Assembly (NCBI RefSeq): GCF_030269605.1
Contig: NZ_BSTQ01000030.1
Location: forward strand, 1-45,120
DNA length: 45,120 nt
Direction of reading: 5' to 3'
Source: Lentzea sp. NBRC 105346
Lineage (GTDB): Bacteria; Actinomycetota; Actinomycetes; Mycobacteriales; Pseudonocardiaceae
Under the pieces are notes generated by a model. The model was not told the DNA's origin. It saw only the letters and a list, made by a program, of their open reading frames with translations, and ran no database searches. The position numbers were made by a program, and so were the translations under genes. Below, one piece after another: positions 16,628 through 22,700 of this stretch; position 1 is the first letter of the stretch, and every line of letters begins with the position of its first letter.

Positions 16628-18036
16628 AAACCGAAGCGGTCCAGCGCCCGGATCTTGTTCGTCGCGTCCAGCGCCGCCACCTTGTAGGCCTCGGAGAGCG
16701 TCGGGTAGTTGAACACCGTGTCGACGAGGTAGTCGACCGTGCCGCCACAGCCCATGACCGCCTGTCCGATGTGGACCAGGTCGGTGGCGCCGGTCCCGAA
16801 CACGTGCACCCCGAGCAGCTTGCGGTCCACAGTGGACACAAGGAGCTTGAGCATTCCGTAGGCGTCACCGACGATCTGGCCGCGCGCGAGCTCCCGGTAG
16901 CGCGCGATGCCGACCTCGTACGGCACCGCGGAGGAGGTCAGCTCGGCCTCGGTCGCGCCGACGTAGGAGATCTCCGGGATCGTGTAGATCCCGATGGGCT
17001 GCAGGGCCGCCAGCTCGTTCGCGGGCTCACCGAACGCGTGGTACGCCGCGAGCCGCCCCTGATCCATCGAGGTGGCCGCCAGAGCGGGGAAGCCGATGAC
17101 GTCACCGACGGCGTAGATGTGCTCGACCGACGTGCGGTAGTGCTCGTCGACGTGCAGCCGCCCGCGGTTGTCGGCCTCCAGCCCGGCGTTGGCCAGCTCG
17201 AGCTTGTCCGTGGTGCCCTGGCGGCCCGCGGAGTACATGACGGCCGCGGCGGGGATCCGCTTGCCCGACGCCAGGGTGGTGACGGTCTGCGACTCCCCCA
17301 CCGCGACGTTCACGACCTTCTCGCCGAAGCGGAACGTGACCGCGAGGTCGCGCAGGTGGAACTTGAGCGACTCGACGACCTCCGGGTCGCAGAACTCCAG
17401 CATCTTCTCGCGCTGCTCGACCACCGTGACGCGGCTGCCCAGCGCGGCGAACATCGAGGCGTACTCGATGCCGATCACGCCGGCGCCGACGACCACCAGC
17501 GACGACGGGATCTCGGTGAGCGCGAAGACCTCGTCGGAGTCGAGGATCCGCTCCTCGTCGAAGTCGACCTGCGCCGGGCGCGCGGGCGTCGTACCCGTGG
17601 CGATGACGATGAACTCGCCGGTGATCTGCGTGCGGTCACCACGGTGCGAGCCCTCGACGGCAACGGTGTGCGGGTCGACGAAGCGGCCAAGACCGTTCAG
17701 CAGGTCGACGTGATTGCGGTGCAGCTGCGCGCGCACGACCTGAACCTCGCGGCCGACGACGTGCTGCGTGCGCGCCATCAGGTCGGAGATCGTGATGTCC
17801 TGCTTCACGCGGTAGCTCGCGCCGTACAACTCGCGCTGACTCATGCCGGTCAGATAAAGCACCGCTTCACGAAGGGTCTTGCTCGGAATGGTTCCCGTGT
17901 TCGCGCAGACGCCGCCGACCATGTCCTGCTTGTCGATGATGGCAACGCGTTTTCCCAGCTTGGCACCAGCGATTGCGGCCTTCTGGCCGCCTGGACCCGA
18001 TCCGATCACGATCAGGTCGTAGTCGTACGACGTCAT
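16624..18036 (-). CDS. sthA: Soluble pyridine nucleotide transhydrogenase (Si-specific)
   Basis: Cytoplasmic FAD enzyme of the dihydrolipoamide-dehydrogenase fold that equilibrates NADPH/NAD+ with NADP+/NADH. 470 residues. FAD motif GSGPGGQKAA at the N-terminus; the active-site region reads GGVCANTGTIPSKTLRE, where the second redox cysteine of the disulfide family is missing, as expected for SthA; NAD(P) motif VVGAGVIGIEYAS; C-terminal dimerisation domain ending HIGQAVMGCGGTVDYL. A TAGGCT -10-like hexamer at 18044-18049 would start the transcript at the ATG, so it may be leaderless. Shares its stop palindrome with the response regulator. Confidence 0.93.
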   Translation of the reverse strand: MTSYDYDLIVIGSGPGGQKAAIAGAKLGKRVAIIDKQDMVGGVCANTGTIPSKTLREAVLYLTGMSQRELYGASYRVKQDITISDLMARTQHVVGREVQVVRAQLHRNHVDLLNGLGRFVDPHTVAVEGSHRGDRTQITGEFIVIATGTTPARPAQVDFDEERILDSDEVFALTEIPSSLVVVGAGVIGIEYASMFAALGSRVTVVEQREKMLEFCDPEVVESLKFHLRDLAVTFRFGEKVVNVAVGESQTVTTLASGKRIPAAAVMYSAGRQGTTDKLELANAGLEADNRGRLHVDEHYRTSVEHIYAVGDVIGFPALAATSMDQGRLAAYHAFGEPANELAALQPIGIYTIPEISYVGATEAELTSSAVPYEVGIARYRELARGQIVGDAYGMLKLLVSTVDRKLLGVHVFGTGATDLVHIGQAVMGCGGTVDYLVDTVFNYPTLSEAYKVAALDATNKIRALDRFGF

Positions 18037-18071
18037 GGTCGTCAGCCTACTAAGACAGGGTGGATTCCACT

Positions 18072-18114
18072 CCGTAACGAATTTCGAACTGAGACGTGAC
18101 GCTTTCCGTTACGG
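18072..18114. promoter_or_regulatory. inverted repeat upstream of the EFE homologue (candidate operator)
   Basis: CCGTAACGA (18072-18080) and CCGTTACGG (18106-18114) are inverted copies (8 of 9 positions) separated by 25 nt, with a TTCGAA palindrome between. The left arm overlaps a possible -10 (TAACGA, 18075-18080) that has AAGACA 17 bp upstream; the right arm ends 5 nt before the ATG. This suits repression or looping, but no regulator is identified. Confidence 0.4.
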
Positions 18115-18119
18115 GAGCC

Positions 18120-19163
18120 ATGACCGAACTACGCACCTTCCGTCTGCCCGAGCTCGTCACCGGCTCGGACAGCGACATCGAACTAGGTCGCCGGCTGATC
18201 GCCGCATGGCAGGCCGACGGCATTCTGCAGATCGCTACGGACGCGGTGCAGGATCGGAAGACCGAAGCGGCGATGGCCGCCAGCAGAGAGTTCTTCCACG
18301 GGTTATCACTCGAGGAGAAGGCGAAGCTCGTCAGCGACCTCACCTACGCCGGCTACATCGCGTCCGGCGAGGAGGTCACCGACGGCGTCGCCGACTTCTC
18401 GGAGATCTTCACGGTCTGCAAGGACGTTCCGCTCGACGACTCCCGCGTCCAGGACAAGTGGCCGTGTCACGGCCCGGTTCCGTGGCCGTCCGAGTCGTAC
18501 CGGGTCGCCATGAACGACTTCATGGGCCTGCTCGGCGAAGCGGGCGAGAAGATCCTCCAACTGACGGCACTGGGCTTCGGTCTGGAGATCGACGCGTTCA
18601 CCCGGCTGACGGTGGACGGATGGCACCACATGCGCGTACTGCGGTTCCCCGAGGTGAAGGAGGACTCCGACCGCGGCATCGGCGCGCACACCGACTACGG
18701 CATGCTCGTCCTGGCGGCGCAGGACGACGTCGGCGGGCTCTACGTCCGGCCGCCGATCGACGGCGAGGTCCGTCCGCGCAACTGGCTGCCCGACGAGAGC
18801 GCGGCGGGCTGCTTCCAGGACTCCGAGGGCTGGAACTTCGTCCAGCCCGTCCCGAACGTGCTCACCGTGTTCCCCGGCGACATCCTGCAGTTCCTGACCG
18901 ACGGTGCCCTGCTCTCCACGCCGCACAAGGTCCTGCTGAACACGCGGGAACGCTTCACCATGGCGTACTTCCACGAGCCCAACTTCGAAGCCGTGGTGCG
19001 CCCAATCGACAACCCTGCCGGTGATGACGTGATCCACTACGGCACGCACTTCACCAACATGTTCATGCGGTGCTACCCGGACCGCGTGACCACGCAACGG
19101 ATTCTCGCCGAGGACCGGCTGTCGATCCTCGACGAGCTCCGCACGGGAGTCCGGCACAGCTGA
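18120..19163 (+). CDS. efe: Ethylene-forming enzyme (2-oxoglutarate dioxygenase, ethylene/succinate-forming)
   Basis: 347-residue non-haem iron oxygenase. From memory it matches the P. syringae EFE along its whole length, including GWHHMRVLRF, GIGAHTDYG, AAQDDVGGLY, VFPGDILQF, LLSTPHKV, NTRERF, HEPNFEA and HFTNMFMRCYPDR. With a +1 offset every key residue is kept: iron ligands H190, D192, H269; 2-oxoglutarate arginine R278; arginine-pocket E85, T87, R172, Y193, F284, R317, Y319. EFE turns 2-oxoglutarate into ethylene and CO2 and, in a side reaction, hydroxylates arginine to give guanidine and pyrroline-5-carboxylate. ATG 18120 has GGGAG just upstream. It is divergent from sthA and ends 4 bp from the convergent GH28 gene. 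Other isopenicillin-N-synthase-like oxygenases would not keep the arginine pocket. Confidence 0.93.
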   Translation: MTELRTFRLPELVTGSDSDIELGRRLIAAWQADGILQIATDAVQDRKTEAAMAASREFFHGLSLEEKAKLVSDLTYAGYIASGEEVTDGVADFSEIFTVCKDVPLDDSRVQDKWPCHGPVPWPSESYRVAMNDFMGLLGEAGEKILQLTALGFGLEIDAFTRLTVDGWHHMRVLRFPEVKEDSDRGIGAHTDYGMLVLAAQDDVGGLYVRPPIDGEVRPRNWLPDESAAGCFQDSEGWNFVQPVPNVLTVFPGDILQFLTDGALLSTPHKVLLNTRERFTMAYFHEPNFEAVVRPIDNPAGDDVIHYGTHFTNMFMRCYPDRVTTQRILAEDRLSILDELRTGVRHS

Positions 19164-19167
19164 CGCC

Positions 19168-20547
19168 TCAGACGGGCTTGCCGTTGATCCTGGTGTTCGG
19201 GAAAGTCACGTTCTCCGTGTTGGTCAGCTTGTTCCCACCGCGAGCCACCGACATGAACGTGCAGTTGGAAACCACGACATCCCGCACCTTCGACGCGGCA
19301 AGCCCGTCGATCTCCACCGCGTACTCCTTGGTGCCCGCCACGGTGACGCGGTCGATCGTGATGTTGCGGACCACCGGGTTCATCACCGGGCCGGGTCCGG
19401 ACGACGAGTAGTTCATCGTGATGAACAACGGCGACTTGGTGAGCTTGTTGCCGGTGATGTTCCTGAGGTGCACCCCGTCGATGACGCCGCCGCGGTGGTT
19501 GCCGGTCTTGAGGAACAGTACGTACCAGAGCTGGTCCGCGGTGTTGGCCGGGTTGACCTTGCAGTTGCGCGCGAACACGTTGCGCGCGCCGCCGGAGGCC
19601 TCGGAGCCGACGCAGATCGCGCCGCGGTTGGAGAACACGAACGTGCAGTCCTCGATCACGATGTTCTGCGACGGCATGTTCACGCGGCGGCCGTCGACGT
19701 CGCGGCCGGACTTGATCGCGATGCAGTCGTCGCCGGTGTTGAACGTGCAGCCGACGATGTGCACGTCGGTGCAGCACTCCGGGTCGACGCCGTCGTTGTT
19801 GCCGCCACCGCCGCGCGAGTTGACGGTGATGCCGGAAACGGTGATGTTGCGCGACTTCACCGGGTGCACGCTCCACATCGGCGGCCGCTCGATGGTCACG
19901 CCGCTGATCAGGATGTTGGCGCACTCCACGAACTGGATCATGTTGGGCCGCAGCTTGTGGCCCTCCCCCAGCTTCCGCTGCGCGACGGGCGTGTTCCCGG
20001 CACCCCACTTCTGCAGCAACGTCCAGTCGGACCCGCCACCGCCCCAGGGTTTCCACGTCTGACCCTGGCCGTCGAGCGTGCCGCCACCGGTCAGCGCGAT
20101 GTTGGTGGCACCGTTGGCGTAGAGCAACGACCGGTAGTTCAGGCACTCGATGCCCTGCCACCGGGTGGGCACGATCGGCAAGTACTTCTTCGGGTCGGTC
20201 TGGAACCTGATCGTCGCGCCCTTCTCCACGACCAGGTTCACGTTGCTGAGCAAGGTGATCCCGCCGGTGAGGAACACGCCGCCGCGCACGACGACCCGGC
20301 CGCCGCCCGCGGCGTTGCACGCCTCGATCGCCTTGCGGAAGGCCGCGGTGTTGTCGGTCGAGCCGTCGCCCTTGCCGCCGTACGCGGTGACCGCGAACTC
20401 CTTGTCGGGGAAGGTCGGCGGCTTGATCCGCTGCAGGATCTCCGCGACGCCGTCCCACGGGTCGGCCAGGGCCACGCCCGGTGTCGCGAACAGGCCGGCG
20501 GCGACCAGGCCCGACACCTTGAGGAAGTCACGACGTGAACCGGACAT
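19168..20547 (-). CDS. GH28 family glycoside hydrolase (polygalacturonase-like), Tat-secreted
   Basis: 459 residues from the ATG at 20547, which has GGAGG upstream and starts a twin-arginine signal (SRRDFLKVSG, cleavage near residue 28). The body is a right-handed beta-helix with GH28 landmarks: N250-x-D252 (NxD motif), D273-D274 in NTGDDCIAIKSG, and RPPMWSVHP. Two usual landmarks are changed: the GHG histidine is R308 (NRGA) and the RIK triad is FLK at 345-347. Catalytic aspartates are intact, so activity is likely, but the substrate may differ from plain polygalacturonate. A longer frame to 20697 lies upstream of the operator and is not used. A perfect LacI-type operator sits 12 nt upstream. 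Confidence 0.92.
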   Translation of the reverse strand: MSGSRRDFLKVSGLVAAGLFATPGVALADPWDGVAEILQRIKPPTFPDKEFAVTAYGGKGDGSTDNTAAFRKAIEACNAAGGGRVVVRGGVFLTGGITLLSNVNLVVEKGATIRFQTDPKKYLPIVPTRWQGIECLNYRSLLYANGATNIALTGGGTLDGQGQTWKPWGGGGSDWTLLQKWGAGNTPVAQRKLGEGHKLRPNMIQFVECANILISGVTIERPPMWSVHPVKSRNITVSGITVNSRGGGGNNDGVDPECCTDVHIVGCTFNTGDDCIAIKSGRDVDGRRVNMPSQNIVIEDCTFVFSNRGAICVGSEASGGARNVFARNCKVNPANTADQLWYVLFLKTGNHRGGVIDGVHLRNITGNKLTKSPLFITMNYSSSGPGPVMNPVVRNITIDRVTVAGTKEYAVEIDGLAASKVRDVVVSNCTFMSVARGGNKLTNTENVTFPNTRINGKPV

Positions 20548-20558
20548 CACACCTCCAC

Positions 20559-20572
20559 TGCAAACGTTTACA
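20559..20572. promoter_or_regulatory. LacI-family operator
   Basis: TGCAAACGTTTACA fits the LacI/GalR consensus TGNAANCGNTTNCA at every fixed position. It lies 12 nt upstream of the GH28 start and about 34 nt upstream of the divergent AlkD-like gene, so it could control either. Sugar-responsive repression of the pectinase is the simplest reading; the LacI gene is outside the window. Confidence 0.75.
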
Positions 20573-20605
20573 GCGGCGGCGTGCGTGAGCCTATACCGTG
20601 CTCGC

Positions 20606-21292
20606 GTGGCCCCCAAGCACTCGCTGATCGCCGCCGTCCGCACCGGGCTCAGGGAGCTTGCGAACCCGGACAAAGCGCCGGACATGCAGGCGTACATGAA
20701 GTCCGAGATGCCCTATCTCGGTGTGCAGAAGCCCGCTCGGAAGACCGTCGAGAAGGCCGTCTTCGCCGCGCACGTCATCGCCGAGCCGGCCGACTGGGTG
20801 GACACCGTTCTGACGCTCTGGCGCGACGCTACGTACCGGGAAGAGCGGTACATCGCGATCGACCTTTCCGGGGATCGCCGTTATGCGGCGTGGCAGAACT
20901 CCGGGCTGCTGCCGATGTACGACGAGCTGATCGTCACCGGGGCGTGGTGGGACTACGTCGACGAGATCGCGAACCGACGGATCGGGCCGCTGCTGCGCGC
21001 GGAGCCGCTCGTCCTGAAGCCGATCATGCTCAAGTGGTCGGTCGACGCCGACAGGTGGCGCCGCCGGACGTCGATCATCTGTCAGCTCGCGTCGAAGGCC
21101 GCGACGGACACGGACCTGCTCGCGTCGTGCATCGAGGCCAACGTGGACGATCCGGACTTCTTCCTGCGCAAGGGGATCGGCTGGGCGTTGCGCGAGTACG
21201 CGAAGACCGATCCCGCCTGGGTGCGGGGGTTCGTCGCCGCGCATCCGGGGCTGTCGGGGCTGTCGAAACGAGAGGCGATGAAGCACCTGTAG
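20606..21292 (+). CDS. AlkD-like DNA alkylation repair protein
   Basis: 228 residues from GTG 20606 (another in-frame GTG lies at 20585). All-helical HEAT-like protein with the AlkD/AlkC family features MKSEMPYLGVQKPARK near the N-terminus, RDATYREERYIAIDL, the WWDYVDEIANRRIG segment carrying the Trp/Asp of the glycosylase pocket, and FFLRKGIGWALREYAK near the C-terminus. Removes bulky or cationic alkylated bases without base flipping. Divergent from the GH28 gene and 16 bp upstream of the kinase gene. Confidence 0.9.
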   Translation: MAPKHSLIAAVRTGLRELANPDKAPDMQAYMKSEMPYLGVQKPARKTVEKAVFAAHVIAEPADWVDTVLTLWRDATYREERYIAIDLSGDRRYAAWQNSGLLPMYDELIVTGAWWDYVDEIANRRIGPLLRAEPLVLKPIMLKWSVDADRWRRRTSIICQLASKAATDTDLLASCIEANVDDPDFFLRKGIGWALREYAKTDPAWVRGFVAAHPGLSGLSKREAMKHL

Positions 21293-21308
21293 TCACTACG
21301 GTGACGCG

Positions 21309-21836
21309 GTGACCCAGGTGATCGTGTTGAACGGCGGCTCCAGTTCGGGCAAGTCCGGGATCGCCCGCTGCCTGCAGGCGGTGCTGCCGGACCCGTGGCT
21401 CGTCTTCGGCATCGACGGCCTGATCGACGCGATGCCCGCCAAGGGCGCGGGCATCGCGTTCGCTCCCGACGGCGACGTGCGGATCGAGGCCGGGTTCCGG
21501 GAGCTCGAGAAAGCCTGGATGGCCGGTGTCGCCGCGACCGTCCACGCCGGCGCCAGAGTGATCATCGACGACGTCTTCCTCGGTGGCGCCGCCTCACAGC
21601 AACGCTGGCGGGACGCGTTGGGCGACCTGGACGTGCTCTGGGTCGGCGTCCGCTGCGACCCCAGGACCGCGGCCGGGCGGGAGATCGCCCGCGGCGACCG
21701 CGTCACGGGCATGGCCGAGTCACAGGCCGAGATCGTCCACAACGGAGTCCACTACGACATCGAGGTCGACACGACGCGCACCGAGTCGATTGACTGTGCG
21801 CGAGAGATAGCTCAGTTCTCGCCGCGGACGGCCTGA
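21309..21836 (+). CDS. Chloramphenicol 3-O-phosphotransferase-like kinase
   Basis: 175 residues. P-loop GGSSSGKS (9-16), FGIDGLIDAMP with D36 at the position of the catalytic Asp37 of the Streptomyces venezuelae enzyme, IIDDVFLGG, and the C-terminal signature VHNGVHYDIEVDTT. Members phosphorylate the primary hydroxyl of chloramphenicol; many homologues in other actinomycetes have unproven substrates. GTG start at 21309, 16 bp after the AlkD-like gene, probably the same transcript. Its end overlaps the convergent gene by 25 bp. Confidence 0.88.
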   Translation: MTQVIVLNGGSSSGKSGIARCLQAVLPDPWLVFGIDGLIDAMPAKGAGIAFAPDGDVRIEAGFRELEKAWMAGVAATVHAGARVIIDDVFLGGAASQQRWRDALGDLDVLWVGVRCDPRTAAGREIARGDRVTGMAESQAEIVHNGVHYDIEVDTTRTESIDCAREIAQFSPRTA

Positions 21837-22315
21837 CCGGAGTAGGTCAGCGGGAACACGAGGTCAGTGCACTCGAGAGGCACGTCGTTCGACACCCTGA
21901 CGACCATCTTGACCTCGACCGACTCGCCCTTGGGGATGATCAGGGGCTCGGTCACGGTCTCGACGGACAGCACGCCGGACGGGCACTCGGGCACCCGGTT
22001 CTGCGCCGCGTCGACCGGCTGGCCGGGCACGGCCGAGAGCTGCTTGACGATGATGTCGACGCTGTTCGGGTTGCTCAGCCGCACCAGGCGGGCGCCTTCC
22101 TTGCCGGGCCGCAGCTCGACCGCCGCGCCGGAGATGTCGTTGATCTCGAACGGCTTGAGGTCGCTCAGCCCCGACTCACCGCTGCTGACCGAGTACGCCA
22201 TCGCGGGCAGCTTGGGCTCGGGCCACGTCAGGTGCATCGCGGCGACGACGGCCGCCCCAACCATGAGGATCGTCAGAGAGACGGCGATCTCCAGCCGGGG
22301 ACCCAGACTACGCAT
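21812..22315 (-). CDS. Membrane-anchored extracytoplasmic protein, hypothetical
   Basis: 167 residues: one N-terminal helix (about 9-28) as signal anchor, then a beta-rich domain with two cysteines (in VPECPSG and PLECTDL) and a closing FPLTYSGQA strand, which looks like a small immunoglobulin-like sandwich with one disulfide. I do not recognise a named family. ATG start; a GC-rich region with three hairpins lies immediately upstream. Confidence 0.75.
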   Translation of the reverse strand: MRSLGPRLEIAVSLTILMVGAAVVAAMHLTWPEPKLPAMAYSVSSGESGLSDLKPFEINDISGAAVELRPGKEGARLVRLSNPNSVDIIVKQLSAVPGQPVDAAQNRVPECPSGVLSVETVTEPLIIPKGESVEVKMVVRVSNDVPLECTDLVFPLTYSGQAVRGEN

Positions 22316-22656
22316 GGCGCAACTCCATACTTTGTTGCTCCAGGCGGTGGGTTCGCCTCTAGCTCCCCGCCGGACCGGCGACCAGACTCGCCCGGCGGTT
22401 CATCGCTTCGCCCCTCGGCCCAGCGGGCCGCGTCGCCAATCTTGGAGAACGTTCAAACGCCGCGCAAGCGTCTCATGCGCGCCGACATGCCCGTGCATTT
22501 CGGGACCTTCGGCACCTTGACAGCTACTCAGCGCCACCACCTGCGCGTTTGAGCCCAAACCCAGCGGTAACCTGTTGATCCGTTCGAGCGAACTTGTCTC
22601 AACAGATTTTCTGGGCTGTGACCGTCTCGGGACCCAGCCACCCATGACGCGAAAAA
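22316..22656. other. 385-bp intergenic region: structured leader and hairpins, no gene seen
   Basis: Between the start of the membrane-anchored gene and the pheT terminator. Three small stem-loops lie in a row in the minus-strand leader: AGGCG/CGCCT (22342-22358), CGCCGG/CCGGCG (22368-22380) and CGGCCC/GGGCCG (22416-22430). Further away is a nested inverted repeat CTGTTGA/TCAACAG (22572-22605) enclosing GTTCG/CGAAC, followed on the plus strand by ATTTTC. I could not match it to a known riboswitch. Short open frames here lack protein-like composition. Confidence 0.4.
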
Positions 22657-22684
22657 GGCCCGCGGTTCCGAAGAACCGCGGGCC
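22652..22684 (-). terminator. pheST terminator
   Basis: Perfect 12-bp stem GGCCCGCGGTTC/GAACCGCGGGCC with a CGAA loop (22657-22684), followed on the minus strand by TTTTT (22652-22656). It begins 16 bp after the pheT stop. Classic Rho-independent terminator. Confidence 0.93.
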
Positions 22685-22700
22685 CAACACTCGAGACCGG

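Noticed and set aside
22321..22440. c-di-AMP or c-di-GMP riboswitch upstream of the membrane-anchored gene
   Set aside because: The conserved cores I know for these classes are not present; only simple hairpins are visible.
22582..22593. GTTCG-AG-CGAAC as a LexA (SOS) box
   Set aside because: The actinobacterial LexA site is GAAC-N4-GTTC; here the half-sites are in the opposite order and spaced by 2, so it does not fit.
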